This document shows positions 26,884-34,633 of a stretch of DNA of 64,000 nt, one piece after another. The notes below the pieces were generated by a model that made no database searches, was not told the origin of the DNA, and saw nothing but the letters and a program-made list of their open reading frames with translations. This stretch comes from Pseudonocardia asaccharolytica DSM 44247 = NBRC 16224. GTDB lineage: Bacteria; Actinomycetota; Actinomycetes; Mycobacteriales; Pseudonocardiaceae. The stretch covers positions 232,133-296,132 of the forward strand of contig NZ_AUII01000005.1 of NCBI RefSeq assembly GCF_000423625.1, in the 5' to 3' direction. Made by a program: the position numbers and the translations under genes. Numbering within the stretch: position 1 is the first letter of the stretch; each line of letters opens with the position of its first letter.

Positions 26884-27717
26884 CTAGTCGCCGAGGAAGA
26901 AGTCGCGCACGAGGCGGTTGAAATCGTCCGTCCGCTCGATCATCGACCAATGCCCGCAGTGCGAGAACACGGCGAGGTCGGCGTTGTCGAGCAGCTCCTC
27001 GAGCCGGTAGGAGTTCGACAGCGGGATCACCTGGTCCTCCCGCCCGTGCACGATCAGTGTCCGGTGCGGGAGCCTGCGCAGTTCGTCCTCCGCGATCGCC
27101 ATCGCCTCCACCCACCGCTGCCGAGGCGCGGGGAACATCGCCGAGAAGGCCTCCTGGAAGCCGGGCTGGACGCTTGCCTCGTAACGGATCTTGGCCAGCT
27201 CGTCGCTGGTCAGCGCCTTGTCATAGGCGAAGAAGCCCATCACCCTGCGCATGTCCTCGACCGTGCCTTCATACCCCCAGACCGCGTCGAGACCCTCGGT
27301 GATCGGGAAGTCCACCCCCATGCTGCCCATCAGCACGAGCTTGTCCACCCGGTCGGGATGCTGGGTGGCGATGCGCAGCGCGATCGCACCGCCGAAGCTG
27401 TTGCCGACCAGGTGCGCCCTGTCGATCCCGAGGGTGTCCATCAGCCCCACGGTCTGGTCGGCCCAGGTGTCCAAGCTGTAGTCGACGCCCTTCGGCCGGT
27501 CGGAATACCCGAAGCCGACCATGTCGGGCGCGACCACATAGAAGTGCTGCCCGAGCGCCGGGAGCACGAGGCGCCAGTTCGCATACGACGTCACGCCCGG
27601 GCCCGAGCCGTGGACGAGCACCACGTGCTGCTCGCCCGTGCCGGCCTCCAGATAGTTCGTCCGGATCCCGTTCGCCTCCGCGCTCCGGCCGATCTCCGGC
27701 TTCTCGGTCGTGGTCAT
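26884..27717 (-). CDS. dmpD: 2-hydroxymuconic semialdehyde hydrolase (XylF/DmpD type)
   Basis: This 277-residue alpha/beta hydrolase cleaves the carbon-carbon bond of the ring-fission product. The match to XylF/DmpD is close across the chain: GIRTNYLEAG, LVHGSGPGVTSYANWRLVLP, the nucleophile elbow GNSFGGAIAL, VLMGSMGVDFPITEGLDAVWGYE, AMFPAPRQRWV, VHGREDQVIPL with the acid Asp and CGHWSMIE with the catalytic His. A GGATGGAG ribosome site marks the ATG. It heads the minus-strand operon continuing into the 2-oxo acid dehydrogenase genes and diverges from an IclR gene. Confidence 0.92.
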   Translation of the reverse strand: MTTTEKPEIGRSAEANGIRTNYLEAGTGEQHVVLVHGSGPGVTSYANWRLVLPALGQHFYVVAPDMVGFGYSDRPKGVDYSLDTWADQTVGLMDTLGIDRAHLVGNSFGGAIALRIATQHPDRVDKLVLMGSMGVDFPITEGLDAVWGYEGTVEDMRRVMGFFAYDKALTSDELAKIRYEASVQPGFQEAFSAMFPAPRQRWVEAMAIAEDELRRLPHRTLIVHGREDQVIPLSNSYRLEELLDNADLAVFSHCGHWSMIERTDDFNRLVRDFFLGD

Positions 27718-27744
27718 CGAGAAACTCCATCCCTGTCTGCCGTG

Positions 27745-27786
27745 CCCGCAGCTCGGTTCCCGCAGTTCAGTCCCCGCAGTTCGGAT
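27745..27786. repeat. Three 14-bp direct repeats in the dmpD-IclR divergent promoter
   Basis: CCCGCAGCTCGGTT, CCCGCAGTTCAGTC and CCCGCAGTTCGGAT follow each other without spacers. They lie 28-69 nt upstream of the dmpD start in the 215-bp gap to the IclR gene. Regularly phased repeats in such a gap are a plausible operator for the adjacent regulator, although 14 bp is not a whole number of helical turns. Confidence 0.6.
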
Positions 27787-27932
27787 CAGCGGGCCACGAA
27801 GTCGGCCGCCCGCTGTCGCTGCCCCCGGCGAGTCAAGCATCGGCGTCGGGCGACGGGCGGGCGCGGAGGGCGGTTTCCTGCTCAGTGGGAGCGACCGGTC
27901 AGCGGACCCCCCGACGAGGGCACGATGAGCCG

Positions 27933-28757
27933 ATGGCGGGCGGCAGCACGCAGTGGCGTGGGCGATCGGTGATCAGCAAGGTCGTCTCGCTGCTCGATGC
28001 CTTCAGCCCGGGCACACCCGAGCTCTCCCTGGGTGAGCTCGCCCGGATCACGGGCCTGCCCCTCTCGACGACCTACCGGCTGGCCTCCGAGCTCGTCGCG
28101 TGGGGGGGTCTCGAACGGGCCGGCGGCGCGGGCTATCGCATCGGGATGCGGCTGTGGGAGGTGGGCACGCTGGCCCCGCGCGGCCAGACCCTGCGCACCG
28201 TCGCCCTGCCGTACATGCAGGACCTCTACGAGGCCACCCACGAGAACGTTCATCTCGCGGTGCGCGACGGCCACGAGGCGCTCTACATCGACACCATCAC
28301 CGGGCACGAGTCGGTACCGGTTCGGTCGCGGCCGGGCGGCCGGCTGCCGCTGCACGCCACCGGCGTGGGAAAGGTACTGCTGGCCTACGCGCCGCCGGAG
28401 CTGCTGACCGAGCTCATCGAGGCCGGGCTGCACCGCTACACCCCATACACCGTCGTCGCACCCGGGCACCTGCGCCGAACGCTCGCCGAGGTGCGCCGCA
28501 CCGGCATCGCCTACGCCCGGGAGGAGATGACCCTCGGCTCGCTGTCGGTGGCCGCACCGATCACCGGGCCCGACCGCACCGTGGTCGCCGCACTGTCCGT
28601 GGTGCTGCGCTCGAGGCGCCGTGCCGACCTGCGCCGACTCGGTCTCGCGGTGCGAACGGCGACGATCTCGGTGTCCCGCGCGCTGGAGGAGCAGTCCCGA
28701 CTCGCGGTACCTGCCGAGCATCCGGTGAGAGCTTGCGCACCTGTTCCCGCTGAGTGA
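27933..28757 (+). CDS. IclR-family transcriptional regulator
   Basis: The 274-residue protein has the IclR winged helix (LSLGELARITGLPLSTTYRLASELVAWGGL) and the effector-binding domain (VHLAVRDGHEALYIDTITG, LPLHATGVGKVLLAYAPPELL, YTPYTVVAPGHLRRTLAEVR). It is divergent from dmpD and probably regulates it and the following 2-oxo acid dehydrogenase genes. The ATG at 27933 was chosen because homology begins with GRSVISKVVSLLDAF. It differs more from the other two IclR proteins than these differ from each other. Confidence 0.9.
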   Translation: MAGGSTQWRGRSVISKVVSLLDAFSPGTPELSLGELARITGLPLSTTYRLASELVAWGGLERAGGAGYRIGMRLWEVGTLAPRGQTLRTVALPYMQDLYEATHENVHLAVRDGHEALYIDTITGHESVPVRSRPGGRLPLHATGVGKVLLAYAPPELLTELIEAGLHRYTPYTVVAPGHLRRTLAEVRRTGIAYAREEMTLGSLSVAAPITGPDRTVVAALSVVLRSRRRADLRRLGLAVRTATISVSRALEEQSRLAVPAEHPVRACAPVPAE

Positions 28758-28819
28758 GAGCCCTGACCCTCCGCCGCCGCCCGGGTTCGGTGACCCTCGT
28801 GGCGGACGAGGAGGTCTGG

Positions 28820-29608
28820 ATGGCAGGTGGTTCGGCGGACAGCGGGCGGTCGGTGACGAGCCGGGTGGCCGCGATCCTCATGGCGTTTCACAGCGGCGAC
28901 ACGCATTCGCTGACCGAGTTGGCCCGGCTCGCCCAGCTGCCGGTGTCGACGACCCACCGGCTCACCTATGAGCTCGTCTCCCGGCGTGTCCTCGAGCGCA
29001 CCGGCGACGGCTACCGGGCCGGTCTCGCGCTGCGCATGATGGGCACGGTGAACGGGCCGCGGCGGTCGACCCCGCTGCTGGGGCGGGCCGCCGGGATGAT
29101 GGCCGACCTGGCCGCGACGACGGACAGCCGGGTACGCCTCGGCGTCCTCGACGGGGTTCGCGTCGCGGTTGCGGAGACCCGCCCCGGAGCTGGTCTCGTC
29201 CATGGATTCGATGCACCAGCGGTGCCGACGCACGCGACGGCCCTCGGGCGCGTCCTGCTGGCGTTCAGCCCGGTCGCCGTCGTGGACGAGATCCTCGGCG
29301 CCGGCCTGACCCGGTTCACGGAGCACACCCTCACCGACCCCGACCGGCTCCGCCGCGCCCTTGCCATCACCCGGCTGACCCGGCTCGCCGTGTCACGCGG
29401 GGAGTACAAGATCGGCGAGGGTGCGGTCGCGGTGCCGGTGTTCGGTACCGGCGGCTCGGCTCGCGCCGCCATGGAAGTCGCGATACCCGATCTGCGGTCG
29501 GGCCTCGAAAGGGTGCGCGGCGCGCTCATGGTCGCCGCGGCCAGCCTGTCGCGCCAGCTGGCCACGGCGATCACGGCGGAGCCGGAGCGGGACGTGCGGT
29601 CCGGCTGA
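28820..29608 (+). CDS. IclR-family transcriptional regulator
   Basis: The 262-residue regulator begins after an AGGAGGT ribosome site and opens with GRSVTSRVAAILMAF and the helix-turn-helix HSLTELARLAQLPVSTTHRLTYELVSRRVLE. The effector domain includes PTHATALGRVLLAFSPVAVVDEIL and VAVPVFGTGGSARAAMEVA. It closely resembles the IclR protein at 11264, which suggests duplication. It is tandem with the previous IclR gene, and its last 38 nt overlap the 3' end of the convergent dikinase gene. Confidence 0.9.
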   Translation: MAGGSADSGRSVTSRVAAILMAFHSGDTHSLTELARLAQLPVSTTHRLTYELVSRRVLERTGDGYRAGLALRMMGTVNGPRRSTPLLGRAAGMMADLAATTDSRVRLGVLDGVRVAVAETRPGAGLVHGFDAPAVPTHATALGRVLLAFSPVAVVDEILGAGLTRFTEHTLTDPDRLRRALAITRLTRLAVSRGEYKIGEGAVAVPVFGTGGSARAAMEVAIPDLRSGLERVRGALMVAAASLSRQLATAITAEPERDVRSG

Positions 29609-32489
29609 CCGCCGGGTCGAGCAGGGTCACCGTGCCCGCGCCGCCGTCCACCCTGATCAGTTGTCCGGTCCGGATCCGGGTGGTGGCCGTTGCCGCTCCG
29701 GTGACCGCAGGCAGGCCGTACTCGCGGCAGACGATCGCGGCATGCGACATGATCCCGCCGATATCGGTCACGGCCGCCCTGATCCTGGCGAAGATGGGGG
29801 CCCAGCTCGGGGCGGTGATCGGCGCGACCAGGATCTCGCCCTCCCGCACCTGGTCGATCTGCGCGGGACTCGACAGGACCCGCGCCGGGCCCTCCGCCAC
29901 GCCGGGCGAGGCCGCCAACCCGGTCAGGTCGCCCGGCTGCTCACCGTCGTCATCGGAGGGGAGCCACTGGGCGATGCGCTCGTCGGTGATCCCCCACAGC
30001 ATGATCGTGAACGGTTCGGTGATCCGCTCCGGAGGCACGCCGAGCGCGGGTGGCGGCCGCTGCTGCCCGAGCGCGTGGAGGATGCGCCTGCGGCGCTCGA
30101 TCTCCGCGGGCCAGCGGCCCGGGCCGCGAGCGGGCGCGCCCACCGCCCAGGAGCTGTAGAGGTCCCACAGCACGTCCGGGATCTCGTTGCGCCTGAAGTA
30201 GAAGACGTCGTTCTCCTCGGCGAGGAATCCCGAGTCGACGAGCAACCGGCCGAGCTCCCGCATCTTGCGCCAGACCGCGGAGTTCGCCCAGTGCTCGACG
30301 TAGAAGTTGTGGTTCTCCACGTAGGGGAACACGACGCGGGCCAGGCCGAGTTTCTCCTCGAACGCGGTCCGGTCGGCGTCGGTCGGGAGCAGCCCGGCGT
30401 ACTCCGAGGTGATCCGCTCGCGGTCCGCGCGCAGCCGCCGCAGCGGGCGCGCCAGGTCCACGCCCTGGCGCAGCTTGGCCGCGTAGTCGCGCACGAAGCC
30501 GAACGGGATCTCCCGATGCTCGATCCAGATGTGGTCGCAGTGGTAGAAACCCGAACCTGAGGAGAAGTTGAACCATGGCTCGCTGACCTCGCTCCACCGG
30601 TCCAGCCAGCGCCGGCCCTCAGGGGTGCCCCGCAGCCGTTCGTCGACGCGGTCCGGGTCGGGATCGGCAAAGGCGGCGTCGATGTCCAGCTCGACCGCCA
30701 GTCGCGCCAGCTTCTTGAGCTCCTCGTCCGGCCGGAACAGGTCGACCTCGATCCCGGCGACCATCCGCGCGACCGCCTGGTCCGGGATATCTGGGAATGC
30801 CTGCTTGCAGAAGCCGAAGAAGTCCAGATACGCCGCATAGCCGAGGTTGAGGAACTCGAAGTGGTGCATCCACAGTGTCAGGCACAGGTCGAGAAGTGCC
30901 CGATAGTTCTGCACGATGGCCAGCCCGGAGCCGGTTCCGTGGCCCTCGGTGATGACCGTCATCTCTTCCTTCTCCGGCAGCGGGTCGAAACGGGTCCGCT
31001 CGATCTGTCCGATCAGTTCCCGGACCTTGGCCAACCATTTGGTGTACAGCTCGTCCCAGTTCGAGAAGTAGAATCCAGCCCGTTCGAGAAACTGTGTCGA
31101 ACGAGCCTGGACCTCGGCCGGATCGGTGACCGAGATGGGCGAGAGATAGGCGTATCCGTGCAATATCCGATAGTCCACGCCGCGCGCCGCTGGAATCATA
31201 TAGTGTCGGGTGTTGTACTGCGAAAGGGTGGCGAGCGCGTATTCGAAGAATGTCGCGTCCCAGGGCGGTAGCGGCCGCGGCCAGTGGACGGCATCCTGAA
31301 ACCAGAACACCTGTTCCTCATAGGATCTGCGCTCCGGCGAGAACAGTGACGATTCGGTGTAGAGGTCCTCCCAGCCCTCGGCTCCCGACGGCGTCGCCAC
31401 CTCGAACGGGCTGCGCAGGCGGGCGGAGGACCGGCGCACCGGTCGTGGCCGCAGGGCGGCGACGACCCCGGCATGACCGGACGGCGCTGCCCCCGCGACC
31501 GGTCCGGCCGGGCGCCTGCTCCACCCCGTCTCGGGCCTGCTCTGCAGCAACAACACCCGGTCCCCGCCCGCCGGATCCGCCTCGATCGCCCATTCGACAT
31601 CCTGCGGGCAGCCGTAGTGCCGCTCCGCCTGCCGGGCCAGCCGAGCCACCCGCATGAGTTGCTCGTCGCGCAGGCACGGCACGCCGCGCCGGTCCTCGGG
31701 CACCACAGACCGACGGATCCCGCGCCCCTCAGCGGTCAACCGGTACTCGATGGCCTTGTCCGCAACGGACCGCCGGGTGATCTCACCCATGACCTTGTCG
31801 ACCAGGTAGCTGTCCGGGGTGACCTCGCCGGAGACGACCGCCTCACCGAAACCCCACGAGGCATCGACGGCGATCTGCGACCGGTCCCCGTTGCGCGGGT
31901 TGAGGGTGAACGCCACCCCGGCGACCTCGGCGAGCACCATGCGCTGCACGGCCACCGCCATGGTCACCGGATCGTCGGAGGCGGTGATCCGCTGCCGGTA
32001 CGCGATCGCCCGCTCGGTGAACAGGCCGGCCCAGCAGCGCCGCACCGCCGCCAGTACGTCGGCCTCGCCGCGCACCCACAGGTAGCTGTCGTACTCGCCG
32101 GCGAAGCTGGCACCGGGCGCGTCCTCGCCCGCGGCCGAGGAACGCACGGCGACCGGCACGTCGTCCATCCCGCACCGCCGACACAGCTGCGCGTATGCGG
32201 CGGCGACGGCGGCTCGCACGTCGCCGGTCAGCGGGGTGGCCTCGACGAGCCCCCGCATCGCGGCGCTGGTCCGGGCCACCGCGGCGGCGTTCGATTCGCA
32301 CTCGGCAAGTAGCCCGTTCAGCTGGTCCCGCAGCGACCGCGAGGCGGCCCGATGGGCATCGGTCGTGACGGCGAACCCGGGCGGGACCGGCAGCCCGCTC
32401 GAGGTCATCTCACCCAGCCCGGCGCATTTACCCCCCATCCCCGGCGCGAGCTCGCGGTCGAAGTCCTCGAACCACACCACGTAGGTCAC
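29571..32489 (-). CDS. PEP-synthase-like dikinase with a novel central domain, candidate phenol-phosphorylating enzyme
   Basis: The 972-residue protein has an N-terminal ATP-binding PPDK domain (GGKCAGLGEMTSSGLPVPPG, VAVRSSAAGEDAPGASFAGE, ending DRVLLLQSRPE near residue 325) and a C-terminal swivelling PEP-utilizer domain with the phospho-carrier His near residue 916 (GGIMSHAAIVCREYG). Between them lie about 500 residues of mostly helical sequence that is not the PEP/pyruvate TIM barrel. This plan is that of rifampin phosphotransferase and resembles the split phenylphosphate synthase and CreHI, which phosphorylate phenols. It is the last gene of the phenol hydroxylase operon, so a phenolic substrate is a reasonable inference. 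Confidence 0.75.
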   Translation of the reverse strand: MTYVVWFEDFDRELAPGMGGKCAGLGEMTSSGLPVPPGFAVTTDAHRAASRSLRDQLNGLLAECESNAAAVARTSAAMRGLVEATPLTGDVRAAVAAAYAQLCRRCGMDDVPVAVRSSAAGEDAPGASFAGEYDSYLWVRGEADVLAAVRRCWAGLFTERAIAYRQRITASDDPVTMAVAVQRMVLAEVAGVAFTLNPRNGDRSQIAVDASWGFGEAVVSGEVTPDSYLVDKVMGEITRRSVADKAIEYRLTAEGRGIRRSVVPEDRRGVPCLRDEQLMRVARLARQAERHYGCPQDVEWAIEADPAGGDRVLLLQSRPETGWSRRPAGPVAGAAPSGHAGVVAALRPRPVRRSSARLRSPFEVATPSGAEGWEDLYTESSLFSPERRSYEEQVFWFQDAVHWPRPLPPWDATFFEYALATLSQYNTRHYMIPAARGVDYRILHGYAYLSPISVTDPAEVQARSTQFLERAGFYFSNWDELYTKWLAKVRELIGQIERTRFDPLPEKEEMTVITEGHGTGSGLAIVQNYRALLDLCLTLWMHHFEFLNLGYAAYLDFFGFCKQAFPDIPDQAVARMVAGIEVDLFRPDEELKKLARLAVELDIDAAFADPDPDRVDERLRGTPEGRRWLDRWSEVSEPWFNFSSGSGFYHCDHIWIEHREIPFGFVRDYAAKLRQGVDLARPLRRLRADRERITSEYAGLLPTDADRTAFEEKLGLARVVFPYVENHNFYVEHWANSAVWRKMRELGRLLVDSGFLAEENDVFYFRRNEIPDVLWDLYSSWAVGAPARGPGRWPAEIERRRRILHALGQQRPPPALGVPPERITEPFTIMLWGITDERIAQWLPSDDDGEQPGDLTGLAASPGVAEGPARVLSSPAQIDQVREGEILVAPITAPSWAPIFARIRAAVTDIGGIMSHAAIVCREYGLPAVTGAATATTRIRTGQLIRVDGGAGTVTLLDPAVSRTARPAPAPP

Positions 32490-32519
32490 GGCGGCCCCTC
32501 CGGCCCGGCATCATTGCGG

Positions 32520-33764
32520 TCAGCGCGGCCGGGGCGTCGCGCCGACCGGGAGCTGCATCAGATCGTTGCCGACGACCAGTTTCCCGGAGAAGGTCTTTCC
32601 GGCGGCGAGCCAGTGATCGGCCGGCGCGTTGCCCGGAACGAGATGCGAAAGGACCAGGGTTTTCACCCCGGCCCGCTGCGCGACGCGGCCGACGTCCTCC
32701 GGAAGCGTGTGGGCCGTGACGAGATGGTTCTTCAGCGCCTCCTCCGCCGGGCTGACCGGTGGCGGGAACAGCACATCCACCCAGGCCGGGTCGATGACCT
32801 CGTGCACGAGAATGTCGGAGCCCGTGGCGAGCGCGACCAGGTTGTCGTTGGGCGCCGTGTCGCCCGAGAACGTGACGGCCCCGTCCGCGGTGTCGAATCG
32901 GAAACCGAAGGTGGGGACGATCGGAAAATGGTTCACCAAAGTTGCGCCCACCTTGACCTTGTCGTCCTGGTAGATCGGGATAGGCGCCATTCCCGCCGGA
33001 GACGGATTGTCGTTGGGGTGGTAGCCGATACCTTTCGGGATCGCGATGTCATGAACATCGAAGAGGCTGCGCAGATCTGGTTTGAAATTGTCCCGCATAC
33101 GATCATTGAGGTCCAGTGCGAAGGCCTGGTAGAGGTAGTTCGTCATATCGACCGTTCCCGGCACCGGATTCTCCGGATTGATCACCGGGATATCGGGGGC
33201 AGGCTGCCCCGGCGGCTGGAAGATCGGCTCCATGACCATGTTCCCGGCGTCGTCGACGCGCCGGCCCGGCCCGAAGACCTGGATCTTGTCCTTGGTCTTC
33301 CTCGACGTCAGCCCGTTGTACCAGCCCAGCATGAAGTAGTTGAAGTAATCGCCCACGTGGTCGGAGTGCAGGTGGGTCAGGAACATCGCCCGGATGGTCT
33401 CCTCGCCCCACAGGCCGCCCGGCGTCTGGAGATCCCGGGGGACGAGCGCGGCCTCCTTGAACCGCTTCCCCGAGCCATCACCGAAGTCCACCACGTAGAC
33501 GTCGTCCTCGACCGTCACCGCCGAACCGATACCCGCGCGCGTCGTATCGGGCCACCAGGGCGGTCCGCCGGCCGTGCCCAGCAGCACCAGCCTGCTGCGG
33601 AACCTGCTGGCCTCCTGGGCGGGAGGCGGGCTCGGGGGCCCACCCGCCAACGCTATGCCGTTGTGCAGCAGCGACCCGGCCGCGACGGCCCCTGCGACTG
33701 CGCCGGTACCGGCGAGAAACCTCCGGCGGGACAGTGCCACGGCATGCGCGACGACATCGCACAT
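32520..33764 (-). CDS. Tat-exported MBL-fold metallohydrolase
   Basis: This 414-residue protein starts with a twin-arginine signal (SRRRFLAGTGAVAGAVAAG), so it should be exported folded. The mature part is an arylsulfatase/RNase Z-like MBL domain: LVLLGTAGGPPW, TRAGIGSAVTVEDDVYVVDFGDGS, the metal motif FLTHLHSDHVGD, FSGDTAPNDNLVALATGSDILVHE and LVLSHLVPG. A role on an aryl ester, sulfate or phosphate is conceivable. It lies 30 nt before the dikinase gene in the phenol hydroxylase operon, where export of a phosphorylated or sulfated aryl compound and its hydrolysis would make sense, but this is speculative. Confidence 0.82.
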   Translation of the reverse strand: MCDVVAHAVALSRRRFLAGTGAVAGAVAAGSLLHNGIALAGGPPSPPPAQEASRFRSRLVLLGTAGGPPWWPDTTRAGIGSAVTVEDDVYVVDFGDGSGKRFKEAALVPRDLQTPGGLWGEETIRAMFLTHLHSDHVGDYFNYFMLGWYNGLTSRKTKDKIQVFGPGRRVDDAGNMVMEPIFQPPGQPAPDIPVINPENPVPGTVDMTNYLYQAFALDLNDRMRDNFKPDLRSLFDVHDIAIPKGIGYHPNDNPSPAGMAPIPIYQDDKVKVGATLVNHFPIVPTFGFRFDTADGAVTFSGDTAPNDNLVALATGSDILVHEVIDPAWVDVLFPPPVSPAEEALKNHLVTAHTLPEDVGRVAQRAGVKTLVLSHLVPGNAPADHWLAAGKTFSGKLVVGNDLMQLPVGATPRPR

Positions 33765-33876
33765 CGCGTGCTCCCTTCGTTGTGCAGATGTCCGACGGCG
33801 CCGAGGGCAGCGACAGGGACAGCGGCAGCGGCCGACGACGGACGGCGCGGCGCACCTGCCGGCCGCGGTCCTCCGG

Positions 33877-34185
33877 TCAGCGGTAAAGCGGCATCGCGTC
33901 CACCGGCCAGCCGAGGTTGTGCAGCGGGTAGACCCGCACCCGGGGTTCGGGCAGACCGGCCTCGCGGAGCACCCGGCGGAAGTCCTCGGACTGCTCGAAC
34001 GCCCGCAACGTCTCCTCCGAGCTCCACACGTCCACCACCATGAAGCCGTACTCGCGGGGCACAGCGAGGTGGACGACGGGCCGCGCCGAGGACACCGCAA
34101 CGACCTTGCGGATCGCGGCGTCGTACTGGGCGGCCAGCTGCTCGCTCTCGCCGTGGAAGTCGAACACCGCCATCACCGAGCTCAT
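33877..34185 (-). CDS. Small hypothetical protein in the phenol hydroxylase operon (dimeric alpha-beta barrel-like)
   Basis: The 102-residue protein contains a helix-strand pattern (FHGESEQLAAQYDAAIRKV, YGFMVVDVWSSEETLRAFEQSEDFRRVLREAG) like that of antibiotic-biosynthesis-monooxygenase or EthD small proteins. Its ATG overlaps the preceding gene by 4 nt. No catalytic signature is evident. Such proteins can act as scavengers or isomerases of quinone-like intermediates; here the function is unassigned. Confidence 0.6.
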   Translation of the reverse strand: MSSVMAVFDFHGESEQLAAQYDAAIRKVVAVSSARPVVHLAVPREYGFMVVDVWSSEETLRAFEQSEDFRRVLREAGLPEPRVRVYPLHNLGWPVDAMPLYR

Positions 34186-34628
34186 GGCCGTCCCTCCTGG
34201 TGCGCGCGGGTATCGGCGAGGAGCTCGACGACGAGGTCCTCGAGCACCGCCGGGTCCTCCGGTTCCACCGGTCGCGCATCCGCGACGTAGGGCCGCTGCA
34301 GCTCCACCCAGGCCTGGCGGCCGGCCTGGCCAAGCCGGATCCGGGCGGACCGGTCACCGCGGCGCAGGACGAAGCCCAGCTCCCCGGTCCCGTACTCGTC
34401 CAGCAGATCCACCGGCGCCGCCCGGCCGCGCAGCATCGCGTTGGCCTCGGCGATGACCTGTTCGGACCGGGCGCGCAGGTAGAACCACTCGTCGGTGGCC
34501 CGCGCCACCGGGTGCAGGCAGCTCGGCCGCAGGCGCAGCGGCGTCGAGCGGTCCTCGCCGTCGAGCACGTCACGGGTCCGGAGCATGAACGGGGTGAAGA
34601 CGACGTCGCGCTGGCCAGCCTCTCTCAT
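34182..34628 (-). CDS. Hypothetical protein following dmpP
   Basis: A 148-residue soluble protein without a recognised family. It opens with a strand-rich region (DVVFTPFMLRTRDVLDGEDRSTPLRLRPSCLHPVARATDEWFYLRARS) and ends with an acidic segment. It begins 5 nt after the dmpP stop and overlaps the next gene, so it is co-expressed with the hydroxylase. It does not resemble DmpK, the assembly factor found at the head of Pseudomonas operons, although it could occupy a similar accessory role. Confidence 0.55.
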   Translation of the reverse strand: MREAGQRDVVFTPFMLRTRDVLDGEDRSTPLRLRPSCLHPVARATDEWFYLRARSEQVIAEANAMLRGRAAPVDLLDEYGTGELGFVLRRGDRSARIRLGQAGRQAWVELQRPYVADARPVEPEDPAVLEDLVVELLADTRAHQEGRP

Positions 34629-34633
34629 CGTCC

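Noticed and set aside
26884..27717. Hydrolase interpreted as the AcoC/E2 component of an acetoin dehydrogenase
   Set aside because: It lacks a lipoyl domain, a complete separate E2 is encoded in the operon, and the match to XylF/DmpD extends through the whole chain.
25936..27972. 678-codon open frame antisense to E1alpha and the hydrolase
   Set aside because: Same reason: the minus-strand proteins carry complete catalytic motifs.
34182..34628. DmpK assembly factor
   Set aside because: Length, position after dmpP and sequence pattern do not fit DmpK.
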